Assembly (NCBI GenBank): GCA_040768125.1 | Contig: JAXGNG010000001.1 | Location: 620,001 to 684,000, forward strand | DNA: 64,000 bases | From: RBG-16-49-21 sp040768125 | GTDB lineage: Bacteria > Spirochaetota > UBA4802 > UBA5550 | Reading direction: 5' to 3' | Shown: positions 8,458 through 18,600 of the stretch, one piece after another | Layout of the letters: each line of letters opens with the position of its first letter | How positions within the stretch are numbered: position 1 is the stretch's first letter | Made by a program: the position numbers and the translations under genes | The notes under the pieces: model-generated | What the model was told of the DNA's origin: nothing | The model's database searches: none | What the model saw: only the letters and a program-made list of their open reading frames with translations

Positions 8458-8838
8458 ATGAAGTACATGGACACAATCTACTCCTTCAGGGGACACTGGG
8501 ACGTGCCCTCGCGGTGCGGGCTGCGGATCATCAGGGGCAGGGACCGCGACATCGTCGTGGTCACGGAGCTCCACGAGGAGAACCCCGGCACGAGCGTGAC
8601 CGCCTGCGCCGACTCCCTCGCCGGGCAGATCGTGGAGGAATTCGGCCTCGATCCGGACAGGCTGCTCTACATCGAGCAGAATCCCGACCGGGGCTCCCGG
8701 CTCGAGCATTACCGGGAAACCTTCGACATAGTCCATTTTAATCGCGAGAGCGGGAGGTTCATCGACCCTGACTGGGAACGGATTTCCTCCGCGCGCATGG
8801 AGGAGCTGGCGGGGAAGGGGGGCAAAGAGGGGTCCTAA
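8458..8838 (+). CDS. Conserved-looking protein of unknown function downstream of radical SAM gene
   Basis: A 126-residue protein without signal peptide or membrane segment. It is rich in charged residues and contains RCGLRIIRGRDRDIVVVTEL and ADSLAGQIVEEFGLDPDRLLYIEQNPDR. The codon use matches its neighbours, and it starts 6 bp after the radical SAM stop, so it is probably the last gene of the rightward operon. I do not recognise the family. A short soluble partner for the preceding enzyme is possible. Its stop overlaps by 4 bp the stop of the convergent carboxylase gene. Confidence 0.65.
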   Translation: MKYMDTIYSFRGHWDVPSRCGLRIIRGRDRDIVVVTELHEENPGTSVTACADSLAGQIVEEFGLDPDRLLYIEQNPDRGSRLEHYRETFDIVHFNRESGRFIDPDWERISSARMEELAGKGGKEGS

Positions 8839-11800
8839 GTCGTTCCTTTCCCGGGAGTTCCTTCGTCCCCAAAGGCCGCCCGGCACCGCTCGAACGCCAG
8901 TTTCATCCCGCGTATCAGGTGCGTCCTGAGCTCCGCCACGGCGGGTATCGTCCAGTCCACAAGGCCTGATGCAACGCCGTCATTCTCCGCCCTGGCCTTT
9001 TCGATGTAGCTTTCCGAAAATTCCCGTTTAAGTTCTTCGGCCGATTCCATGTCCCCTTTTTCAAGAAGGCGCGCGTACCGTTTTCCGTACAGGAGGTCAA
9101 AGGCCGCGCTGACGCCGATAACCGCCATGATCGCCTTCTCCAGGGCGAGGTAGACGATGCCGGGGCGGAGAAACCGGTTGTAGGCGTGGATGAGCCGGCC
9201 GCCGTAATTCTGGTTGAGGACCACGCTCACCACGGGAATGGTGCCGAGGATGTTGGCGTCAAGGGACTCCGCGCCGATGGCCTGGATCCGGTGGCGCTCC
9301 TGCTGGGACCCCGGGACGAATCCCGAGGAGTTCGAAAGCATGACCAGGGGTATCCCGTGGCCCGAGAGGAATTCAGTGAACACGCGGAACTTCTCCGTGC
9401 CGAAGGCGTCCGCGCCTCCCCCCTTCAGGAGGGGCTGGTCCGCGATGACGCCGACGGTGCGGCCTTCAAGACCCGCGAGCCCCGTGATCAGGTGCGGCCC
9501 CGTGATGGGGTTGTTCATGTCGCGGTGGAACTCGAGAAAGGAACCCTCGTCGAAGGCGTGGAGGATCACCGATTCTACGATGTCGTACGGCTCGGCGGCG
9601 TCGCGAGGGATGGCGGGTTCGCCCCGGGGAGCGCTGAAATCGCCCGTTCCCGCGGCGGGGTCGATCATGGCGATCAGGCGGTGGGCCAGGTCGAAGGCCG
9701 CGCCGAGGGAGTCGACGATGAATCCCGCGTTCTTCTGGGCGAAGGTCCAGTCGGGGGCGCTTTCCTTCCCGCTCCTCACGTAGATAAGCGAGTCGGCGGC
9801 GCAGTTCAGTTCAAAACACCGCAGGCCCCCGGGATGGGTGATGATGTGAATCTGCAGGCCTCGCGATCGCGTCATGGAGTTCATGAAATCGATCCGCGGC
9901 CTCATCTGCATCTGCTCATGGATGGCGGGGGTCTGCTGCCATCGCGCGCCGAAGACGAGCACGCGGTGGGAACCGGTCCGGTGGGCCGTCCTGAGAAGCT
10001 CCCTCGCCTTGATCACCGTGGCGAGGGAGCGGAGGCCCCCGTGGGTCCGGGGACCCATGATGAGGACGCGCCGGCCGCCGAGAAGGGCGAAGCCGCCTAT
10101 GAGCGATTCCGCGGCGTAGTAGTTTTCCTTGAAGGGCCAGAACACCCCGCCGTCGACGTGCGCCCGTATCATCGATTCGTTGAGGGCGATCGGATCGGCG
10201 ACCACGTGGGGCCCCGGGGACGATCCGGAACGGGCGATCCCCGGGAGTTTATCCCGGGAGGTGAAAATACCCTGGGCCAGGTGGATGCATGCCATGAGGT
10301 GCAGCTTGTCCGCGGCGACCACGTCGACGATGCCGGTCCAGGTGCCGAGGATCTTGGCTCCGCCGATGTCATAGTTCGTGATCTCTTCGCCTATGACGGT
10401 GTGGACCACCTTCGAGCCCGTGAGAACGCGGTACGATTCCTCCGAATCGAGGAGTATCTGTATCGAGGCCTGGCTCGAACCGTACACGTCCAGGCCCGCC
10501 GAAGAGCCGATGCCGACCGCGGTGAGCTGGAATGACCTTCGCTCACGCGGTGTTCCGCCGCCGAAGCCGTATTCCCGGTCTATGTCCCCTGTGATTCTTT
10601 TAAGATCGGGATCGGCGGCATGTTCTATGTAGCTCCGCACGCGCTCTTCGCCCGCCCTCTCCGTGAGAAGGGCGTTGATCATGAATCCCTGGGCGCCCCT
10701 GTTGAGGGATATCACGCCCTCCATAATATTTGCCCCGGCGCTGTCGTTCCAGACGTAGAGCGGGCAGTCGTTCATGTAGGCCAGGTAGGCCGCGGCGACG
10801 TACTTGAGGCCTTCCCTGCTCCCCGTGGAGCCGCCGCTGACCCGGGAATCCTTCATGTAGAAGCAGGCCGGGAGTCCTCCGACGAGTCCCTGGTAAATCT
10901 TCGCCCCAGGCGGGCGGCTTATGATTCTCAAGTCGCCGGGGGTCGCCTCGTTCGTCTCGTCGATGGAGGGTATCCGGATTTCGCGCATCGTGCCGGGATC
11001 GAAACATGATTCAGCCCACGCCTCGATGGGCCACTTGCCGAGGTCGATGAGACGCTGGTTCGGGATCGTCATTTCCCCTGGGTCGTGGTAAGGGTTCGTT
11101 CGATCCATGGCGAGGAGGAGTTCAATCGAGAGGAAATCGTTGTGCCGGCAGGCAAGGACGCTTCTCCGGCGGGTCTTGGCGGAAAATGGGAAGCGGACGC
11201 CGATGTTGATTATAAACCTGAGACTGCCTCCGTTTTTTCTGACCGGCAGTGACGATTCGCAGATGTTCCTGAATTCCCTGTAGGGCATGAAGCCGTTGCC
11301 GGCTTCATCGGTCCACGAAAGCGTGACGTCGTCGGCAAAGACTTCAATCCAGCAGTCATCGCCCGGTTCAATCTGACGGTATAGTGCCGACACCTGGAGG
11401 GCCTCGGCGAGGGCCCCGGCGACCCCCGCGCCCCCGGGTGGCGTCCCCGCGCGAGTGAATACAATGAAACTCCGCTTCGGGGATTCCGTCGTGGATGCCA
11501 AAAGATAGGGCCATACGTTCTCCATGGGGGAGTAGAGCCGCCGCGCCGACCATGACCGGCCGAGGTCTGCGAGGCGGCCGGTGATTTCCCCGCGCACACC
11601 GTGTGGGAGGGAGGAATCCACGTCCTTTCCCGCGGCGGGAGCCGAGAGCGAGGCGGCGCAGAGCGAGGCGACTCCCTCGGTGAAGCGCTCGCGGAATGAG
11701 ACGTAGAGATTTTTAACCGATGGCGAGAGCTCCCGTTCCCTGAAGGCGGCAAGGTCGGCATCATCGAACTGCGCGGCGAGGATCCGCTTGATGAATTTCA

Positions 11801-14687
11801 GCAGTGAATCATCGCGCTCGGCCTGTTCCTGCTCCATGAGGCCGGCGAGGGTGACCAGGGTGTTCTTTCCGGGTCGCCTTAAGGCGGAGATGATCTCCAC
11901 GATCTTCTTGATCAGGTCCGTCTGGTCAAGGCTGAACCGGTAGGCGCGGCCCAGGAGGAGAAACACGTAATTGTGCGCGAGCTCGCTCATCTCCGAGCGC
12001 TCTTCCCAGCGGGAGATGCCGTAGGCGTCGACGACGCGCCTCAGGAGTTGCTCGAAGGGCCGGGAGGCCTGGCTCCTGGCCTTCCCACCCCCGGCTATAT
12101 GGTGGTCCAGTTCCTCGAGGAAGGAGAGGCCCTCTTCGGTGATCACGGGAGAGAAGAGTTTCTTGATGCCGGTATGAAAGAGTATGATGGAATTCATGAG
12201 GTCAATGACCTCGTCGGAGATGAGGTTCCCGTCGACATCGGGGGGAATCCGCCGCACTGTCTTTTTCAGAGATTCCAGGATCGATGACCGCTGGACAAAT
12301 CCGAGAGTGGCGGCGTGGAGCACCTCCATGGCGGTCTTGATGCGACCCGCCGGATCTTCCAGAACCGCGTCGGAGAAGTCATCGCGGAACAGATGATCAA
12401 GAACCGAGGCTGTCGGGGCGGGTGGCACCGGCGGTTCCGGGTGGAGCTGCGTGTCGTCAGTTTCGGAAGGAATATCCGCCGTTTCGATCACGGCGAGCAT
12501 CTCGCCCTCGTTGACGCTTCTTCCCGTTACGCGCCCCCCGCTGGTGCGGGTGAGATGGAGCCTCTCCGTGTCGCCGTCCTCGATCAGCGAGATGATCCTG
12601 CCCGCCGCGGGGGCGGTGATGACGGTCTCCATTTTCATGGAGGAAAGCACCATGAGGGGCTCCCCTTCCCGCACGGTATCGCCGGCCCTGAGGTCCCGGC
12701 TGAATGACACGAAGGTTCCCTGGAAGGGGGAGCAGACTTTCCGGGCCGTCGTTTCCTCGCGGGTGCCCTCGGTGGCCACGGCGACGCGGTAATAGTTGAT
12801 CTTGTTGGAGTCGTCCTTCATCCTCAGCTCGATAAATCCGGGATGGCGGTTCGCCCGCAGTCGGTACGAGCTCGATCCGAAGACGATGAGGAAATCGTCG
12901 CATCGGTCGTTCATCGACGTCAGGAGTATCTTCCCGTTGTAAAGGCCGTTGACGAAGGCGTGAAAGGTGTCGATGGCGGTTTGAAGGAAGTCGACCGTCA
13001 CGCGCCGGCCGTCGTGCTCCACGGCGTAGCGGGAGGGAGCGCCGGGGTCGGCGTTGGGGTCAAGGACGCTTCCCAGGCCGGCTATAACGACGAATTCTCC
13101 GACTGAGTGCCGCAGGTGGCGGAGATGCTCCGTGAAGGCGCCGAAGATGGTCTGCTTCATCGTGCGCCTGTCCTCGGACGCCCCCGGGGCTGGCGCCGGC
13201 CTGGCGCAGGCGAGTTCGGGGTATTTGCCGAGTATGGTGTTGGTGTAGTCGCCGCGAATGAAGGCGTGGTGACGCACGATGCGGAGTAGCTGGCCGATAT
13301 TGGTCTTGACGCCCCCTATGTAGAGCTCCTGGAGGGCCCGCTCGAGCCGTATGATGGTTTCCCGCCGGGTGGCGCCGTGGGCGATCAGCTTTCCAATCAT
13401 GGGGTCGTACATGGGAAGAACGGTATCGCCCTCCATGAAGCCGAAATCGCACCTGATGCCGTTGAACGTGGGAAGATCGAGCTCGATGATTTTCCCCGGC
13501 GAGGGGAGGTAGTCGTTTTCCGGCTCCTCGGCGTAGATGCGGCATTCGATGGAATGTGAGGCCGGGGGTTCCCCGCCGCCGGGCCAGGGAATCTCCGATT
13601 CCCGGCCGTCGAAGAAAAGAATCTGCCATTTGGCCAGGTCGATCCCGAGAGACTGGTCCGTCACGGCGTACTCCACCTGGAGGCGGGAGTTCATCTCCAT
13701 GAAGCCGAACCGGCCCGTCTCCGAATCAAGCAGAAATTCCACGGTCCCGGCTCCGCCGGCGCGGGTGTAGCCGGAGAGCACCGCCATCTTTTCCGCGGCG
13801 CCGAGGAGGGCCCGGGCGACGGCGTCATCGAGGAAACAGTGCCCGCTCTCCTCTATGATTTTCTGGTTTCTTCTCTGAACGGCGCATTTCCGTATGCCGA
13901 TGGCGCGGCCATTGAATATCTGCGCTTCGAAATGGACCGGGTCCCGGATGAGGCGCTCCAGGTAACAGCTGGAGTCGCCGTAGAGCTCCCGGCCAAGGCG
14001 GGCCGCTTCTCCCGCGGCGGAGACGAGGGCCGCCTCGTCCTCTGCCCTGTAGATGCCCCGTCCACCCGCGCCCGAAGAGAGCTTGAGGTACAGGGGAAAA
14101 CCAAGCCGGGCTCCCTCTTGGGCGAGGGCGGCGGGATCGTCGGCGGAAAGTGCCCCGGTGCTGTCGAGAACCGGTATTCCGTTGTCGCGGGCGAGGCGGC
14201 GCGCTTCGATCTTGCTGCCCACCCTGCGCATGGTTTCATAATCAGGACCCATGAAGATGATGTCTTCCCCTGAGTCCCGGAGGGAATCGATCGCCCTGAC
14301 GAACTCGGCGTTTTCCGAGAGGAAGCCATAGCCGGAATACACGGCATTGGCCCCGGAAAGGAGGGCGGCGGCGATGACGACGGGAATGCTCGCGTAGTGG
14401 TAGGGGTCCCCGATGAAGATCACCTCGTCGGCGAACTCATACCAGGACTGCCCGCGGTCCGGGTCAGCGACGGAGGCGACGGAGGGGATGCCTTCCTCGT
14501 GAAGGGCGAGGAAGAAACGCTTGGCGATTTCACCCCTGTTTGCCACCAGGACTCTCTGGAGGCGGTGTGCCCGCGAACCTGTCTCGCAGTCCCGGTCCGA
14601 CACGCGGCTTCCGGCAATATCGGGATTAAGGGCCTTGAGCCCCTCCAGGGCGGAGTTGATTTCTTCACTCAAGCTGTACTGTTTCAT
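8835..14687 (-). CDS. Single-chain biotin-dependent acyl-CoA carboxylase (BC-BCCP-central-CT, eukaryotic ACC-like)
   Basis: One uninterrupted 1950-residue protein. Residues about 42-500 are biotin carboxylase: VLVANRGEIA, ATP-grasp loop SSGAGGRGI, QRRNQKIIEE and EMNSRLQVEYAVTD. Residues about 650-720 are a biotinyl domain with the biotin-accepting K685 in SSMKMET. Residues about 770-1250 are a mainly helical stretch like the central region of eukaryotic acetyl-CoA carboxylase. Residues about 1260-1600 and 1680-1935 are the two carboxyltransferase halves (GGSTGSREG; GVIADQPLLKGGGADAFGTEKF; SNSSGFVPGSQQE). It should make malonyl-CoA, or another carboxylated acyl-CoA, in the cytoplasm. Most bacteria split these functions among AccA-D. 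A biotin ligase gene lies 237 bp upstream on the same strand. The acyl-CoA preference cannot be read with certainty. Confidence 0.9.
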   Translation of the reverse strand: MKQYSLSEEINSALEGLKALNPDIAGSRVSDRDCETGSRAHRLQRVLVANRGEIAKRFFLALHEEGIPSVASVADPDRGQSWYEFADEVIFIGDPYHYASIPVVIAAALLSGANAVYSGYGFLSENAEFVRAIDSLRDSGEDIIFMGPDYETMRRVGSKIEARRLARDNGIPVLDSTGALSADDPAALAQEGARLGFPLYLKLSSGAGGRGIYRAEDEAALVSAAGEAARLGRELYGDSSCYLERLIRDPVHFEAQIFNGRAIGIRKCAVQRRNQKIIEESGHCFLDDAVARALLGAAEKMAVLSGYTRAGGAGTVEFLLDSETGRFGFMEMNSRLQVEYAVTDQSLGIDLAKWQILFFDGRESEIPWPGGGEPPASHSIECRIYAEEPENDYLPSPGKIIELDLPTFNGIRCDFGFMEGDTVLPMYDPMIGKLIAHGATRRETIIRLERALQELYIGGVKTNIGQLLRIVRHHAFIRGDYTNTILGKYPELACARPAPAPGASEDRRTMKQTIFGAFTEHLRHLRHSVGEFVVIAGLGSVLDPNADPGAPSRYAVEHDGRRVTVDFLQTAIDTFHAFVNGLYNGKILLTSMNDRCDDFLIVFGSSSYRLRANRHPGFIELRMKDDSNKINYYRVAVATEGTREETTARKVCSPFQGTFVSFSRDLRAGDTVREGEPLMVLSSMKMETVITAPAAGRIISLIEDGDTERLHLTRTSGGRVTGRSVNEGEMLAVIETADIPSETDDTQLHPEPPVPPAPTASVLDHLFRDDFSDAVLEDPAGRIKTAMEVLHAATLGFVQRSSILESLKKTVRRIPPDVDGNLISDEVIDLMNSIILFHTGIKKLFSPVITEEGLSFLEELDHHIAGGGKARSQASRPFEQLLRRVVDAYGISRWEERSEMSELAHNYVFLLLGRAYRFSLDQTDLIKKIVEIISALRRPGKNTLVTLAGLMEQEQAERDDSLLKFIKRILAAQFDDADLAAFRERELSPSVKNLYVSFRERFTEGVASLCAASLSAPAAGKDVDSSLPHGVRGEITGRLADLGRSWSARRLYSPMENVWPYLLASTTESPKRSFIVFTRAGTPPGGAGVAGALAEALQVSALYRQIEPGDDCWIEVFADDVTLSWTDEAGNGFMPYREFRNICESSLPVRKNGGSLRFIINIGVRFPFSAKTRRRSVLACRHNDFLSIELLLAMDRTNPYHDPGEMTIPNQRLIDLGKWPIEAWAESCFDPGTMREIRIPSIDETNEATPGDLRIISRPPGAKIYQGLVGGLPACFYMKDSRVSGGSTGSREGLKYVAAAYLAYMNDCPLYVWNDSAGANIMEGVISLNRGAQGFMINALLTERAGEERVRSYIEHAADPDLKRITGDIDREYGFGGGTPRERRSFQLTAVGIGSSAGLDVYGSSQASIQILLDSEESYRVLTGSKVVHTVIGEEITNYDIGGAKILGTWTGIVDVVAADKLHLMACIHLAQGIFTSRDKLPGIARSGSSPGPHVVADPIALNESMIRAHVDGGVFWPFKENYYAAESLIGGFALLGGRRVLIMGPRTHGGLRSLATVIKARELLRTAHRTGSHRVLVFGARWQQTPAIHEQMQMRPRIDFMNSMTRSRGLQIHIITHPGGLRCFELNCAADSLIYVRSGKESAPDWTFAQKNAGFIVDSLGAAFDLAHRLIAMIDPAAGTGDFSAPRGEPAIPRDAAEPYDIVESVILHAFDEGSFLEFHRDMNNPITGPHLITGLAGLEGRTVGVIADQPLLKGGGADAFGTEKFRVFTEFLSGHGIPLVMLSNSSGFVPGSQQERHRIQAIGAESLDANILGTIPVVSVVLNQNYGGRLIHAYNRFLRPGIVYLALEKAIMAVIGVSAAFDLLYGKRYARLLEKGDMESAEELKREFSESYIEKARAENDGVASGLVDWTIPAVAELRTHLIRGMKLAFERCRAAFGDEGTPGKGTT

Positions 14688-14924
14688 CCTGGGCGCGACG
14701 ATTTCACGCAGGGCCGCCCGTCCCCCATTATCCCCCGGGCCCTGGCTTCAATCTCCCTCGCATAGTATGAAATCCCCCGGGGCGCCCCGCGGGGTCCCGG
14801 TGGTGTACGGGGGTGGAAAAGAACAGTATGCACCGGGGGTCTTCCGTGGCAAGGATTAATTGATACGGCACTGCATTCACCTTCCTCCATCCTGGTGGTG
14901 ACGGTCTCGCGGAACGGAGGGGGC

Positions 14925-15665
14925 CTATCTGTCGTCTTCGAAGAGAACCTCCCCGGAATGTGGCACGATTGTCGCGTCGTCATCATCGCGGAGAAGAAGA
15001 AATCCCCGGGGATCCAGGCCGGTGATGATGCCGCTTCTCATTCCGTCCGGGCGGCGATAGTAAACCCTCGCGCCGATTGACGATGACGCTGCCTCCCATT
15101 CCCGGAGGAGGCCCTTCTCAATGGACGGGTGAAAGTCCTTGAGAAGCGCGGTAAGCGTCCCCAAAATATCGCCGAGGAGCTCCCCGGTGTCGAGTATTCT
15201 TCCCGTTATGATTTTCAGGGAGGCGGCACCCTCAAGCTCTTCCGGGAAACCCGTGCTGTTGACGTTGATGCCGATCCCGATGATCACCCCGGGGCGTTTC
15301 CCCGCGTCAAAGAGTTCACAGAGGATGCCGCCGATCTTTTTTCCTTTGTAATGAAGGTCGTTCGGCCACTTGAGCCGGAGGCCGCCATCCAGCCGGGGAA
15401 AAAGGGCGCGGTAGACGGCGAGGCCCGCCAGGAGGGTCACGCCGGCAAGCTCCGACGGGGGCGAAGGAGGCATAAAGAGAAGCGAGAAGGTCAGGTCGAG
15501 TCCCGGCGCAGAGTGCCATCGCCGCCCATGGCGTCCCCGCCCCGCCGTCTGTTCCCGGGCGACAACGGCGCAGAAGGGGCGTGTCCACAGCTCCGGGTGG
15601 GTTCTGATGTAGCTGTTCGTTGAATCGACGGTATCGAGTTTGATGACGGGGAGTCCCGCTCCCAT
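14925..15665 (-). CDS. birA: Biotin--[carboxylase] ligase (BirA, no DNA-binding domain)
   Basis: A 246-residue class I biotin protein ligase with TVDSTNSYI, the biotinyl-AMP loop GRGRHGRRW, LKWPNDLHYKGKKIGGIL and GIGINVN. The C-terminus has the short SH3-like cap. It lacks the N-terminal helix-turn-helix of bifunctional BirA, so it should act only as an enzyme, attaching biotin to carrier lysines. Placement just upstream of the single-chain carboxylase, whose acceptor is K685, makes that protein the obvious substrate. It lies 4 bp after the RND gene stop in the same direction, so the three may share a transcript. Confidence 0.93.
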   Translation of the reverse strand: MGAGLPVIKLDTVDSTNSYIRTHPELWTRPFCAVVAREQTAGRGRHGRRWHSAPGLDLTFSLLFMPPSPPSELAGVTLLAGLAVYRALFPRLDGGLRLKWPNDLHYKGKKIGGILCELFDAGKRPGVIIGIGINVNSTGFPEELEGAASLKIITGRILDTGELLGDILGTLTALLKDFHPSIEKGLLREWEAASSSIGARVYYRRPDGMRSGIITGLDPRGFLLLRDDDDATIVPHSGEVLFEDDR

Positions 15666-15669
15666 GGCT

Positions 15670-18600
15670 TTACCGTTTCTTCCTGCCGCTCCGCCGCGGC
15701 GGGGTGGAATCCCCGCCGTCGTCCCGGGCGAACCGCGCGGCGAGCTCGTCGGTGATTTCCCCCTTCAGGCGCGCGGAGAGTTCCCCGGCAAAACGGGATT
15801 CGATTCGCTCACTCGCGGCGCGCTCCTCTTCGTCGTCATGATAGGACACGTCGATTTTACCGCACAGCATGTCGCGCCTGAATATCCGTACGGAGAGGTC
15901 CGTGAAAATCGTGTAGAGGACAGGCGTTACGAAGAGCGTGATGACGGTTCCCAGGGCCAGGCCCCATACCATGGAAAGGGCCATGGGCTTCAGAAACGGG
16001 TCGTTTCCCAGGATGCCGTAGGCCGTGGGGGCCAGTCCCATGACCGTGGTCAGGGAGGAGAGTATGATGGGGCGCATCCGCTTTGCCCCGGCCTCCAGTG
16101 AGGCCTCGACGGCGGAAAGGCCGGCGCACCGCCCGCTGTTCACGAAGTCGAGAAACACGATGGAATTGTTGACCACCACGCCGGCGAGACCCACGACGCC
16201 CATGAGGGCCAGGAATGATATCGGGTGGCCATGGAAGAAAAAGGACCAGACCACGGCCACCAGGGCGAGGGGTATGATCGCCATGATGATGACCGGCTGG
16301 GCCAGGGACCGGAAGACGGCGATGAGGATGATGTATATCGCCAGGGCGGCGATGAGGAAGGAGCGCATCAGGTTCGAGATCGATTCCTGGGTGTCCTTGA
16401 ATTCCCCCTCGTAATCCACGGTGTAGCCGGGATACCGGTCCGGCATGTCCGCGAAGCGCTTCATGAGCATGGTGTTCACGCTCACGGAGGTGACGTCCTT
16501 CGCCTTCTCGTCGATCTCCGCCGAAACGTTGATGTTGCGCCGCCACCCCTTGCGGTAGATCACCGAGATGCCCTGCTTCCGCTCCACACGGGCCACCATC
16601 TCCAGGGGTATCAGGTTGCCCATGCGGTTGATTATCTTGATCGATCTCCAGCTGTCGAGGTTCTTCCGCTGTCCCTCGGGGAACTGCACGCGGATGTCGA
16701 TCTTCTCCTCTGTTTTCTTAATCGAGGTCGAGACGTTGCCCGCATAGGCGGCGCGCACCGTCGTCGCGACATCGAATACGCTGATGCCCGTCAGGGCCGC
16801 TTTTCTGTCGTCCACGAAAATGCGGAGCTCATCCTTTCCCGGCTCGTAATTGTCCTTGATGTCCTTGAGGCCGGGTATGGTTTTCAGGTGTTTCTTGTAG
16901 ATGGCGGAGATTTCGCGCAGAACGGCGAAGTCTTCCCCCTTGACGGTGATATAGATGGGCGGCCCCGTGGGCGGTCCGAACCGGATCGGCTTGAACTCGA
17001 TCTTGGTGAAATCTGAAAGGGCCTTTGTTTTCAGCCTCACGTAGTCCATGATCTCATCGGCCTTCCGCTTTCGTTCTTCCTCGGGGGTGAGGTACACCAG
17101 GAGCACGCCGTAGTTGCTTCCCCGCTTGGTGTCAGGGTCGCCCGGGTGCTCCTGGATGATCCCCGCCCGGGAGGTGAAACAGTCGAGCTCGGATTTCGGG
17201 AGGGTGGCCACGACTTTCTCGATCTCCGACATCTTTTCGCTCATGCGCGTCACGGAGGTTCCCGTGGGCATTTCGACCTTGATCACGAAGGTCTCGATGC
17301 CCCCCGTGGGAAAGAGAATGAATTTCATGGCGAGGACACCGAAGGCGAGGGTGCCGATGAACACGGCGGTCACGCCGAGGGAGAAGAGGTAGCGGTGCCG
17401 GAGGCACGCCCTGAGAAGCGACAGGTACCGCGTTCTGAGGGCGTTGAAGATCCGCCCCCCCTCCTCCTCCTTCAGGGTGACTGTGCTTTTCCGGCGCTTC
17501 TGCATCTCGTGGATCTGCACGGGAAGCATGAAGCCGGATTCGAGCCACGACGCGATGAGGGCCACGGTGACCACGGCGGGAAGAACCCACATGAATTTTC
17601 CCATGATGCCGGTCATGAACATCAGGGGCGCGAAGGAGGCGATGGTGGTGAGGGCCGTGGCGGCGATGGGCATCATGACCTCGGCGGTACCCTTGACCAC
17701 GGCCTCGCGGAGGGGCCATTTTTCCTCGAGGTGCCGGTAGATGTTGTCGGAGACCACGATGTTGTTGTCCACGAGCATCCCCAGGGCCATGATGAGGCCG
17801 AACATGGAGTTGAGGTTGATGGAAACGTCCTGGCTCACCATCCAGACGATCGTGGCGAACATGGCGAAGGGTATCGCCAGGGCGGTCAGTATCGAAATGC
17901 GCCATCCATAGGAGAGCACCAGTATGATCAGGACCAGGATGAATCCCCCGAGGCCGTTGACCACCAGCACGTCCAGTCGCCGCTTCACGAAATACGAGAG
18001 ATCGTTGTGGACGTTGACGGTATACTCCTTCGGCGCCGTCTTCTTGTAGGTCGTCACCTCGCGCTTGATCCGGTCAACCAGCTCGATGATGTCCGCGGAC
18101 TCCTTCTTGAGAACCGTCAGGGTGATTGAGCTGGCCCCGTTGGTCTTGTTGATTATCGTCGCTTCCTCGAAGGAGTCGCGTATTCGCGCCACGTCGCCGA
18201 TGGTGATCCCGCCGCCGGCGTCGTTCATCCGGACCAGGGTCTTCCGTATCTCCCCGATCTGTTCCACCTCGCCGATGGTGCGCACGAGGATGTCCCTGCC
18301 GTTGTTCCGAATCAGCCCCCCCGGGATGTTGACGTTCTTCTTGGCGAGGGCCATGATGACTTCAGCCATTGACACCTTGTAGCGGTTGAGCAGGGCGGGA
18401 TCGACCTCGACGTGCATTTCCCGGTCGCGGTAGCCCTTTTTGTCGATCCGGGCGACGCCCCGGAGCTCAAGGAGCCGGTCCTCCAGGATCTTGGCCTGGT
18501 TCCGGAGCTCGGATTCGGCCTCGTCCGTGGGTATGCCCCCCTCCTTCGTGAGCGCGATGTCCACGATGGGGGTCATGGCAGTGCTTAGCTCCGTGACGAT

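Noticed and set aside
7270..8886. 538-codon leftward open frame
   Set aside because: Antisense to the second radical SAM gene and the following unknown gene; no domain recognised and His/Val/Gly bias typical of shadows.
9186..10535. 449-codon rightward open frame
   Set aside because: Lies opposite the carboxyltransferase part of the large carboxylase.
14688..14924. GC-rich inverted repeat between the biotin ligase and carboxylase genes as a terminator
   Set aside because: The stem near 14777-14800 is GC-only with no T tract in either direction, so termination is not supported.
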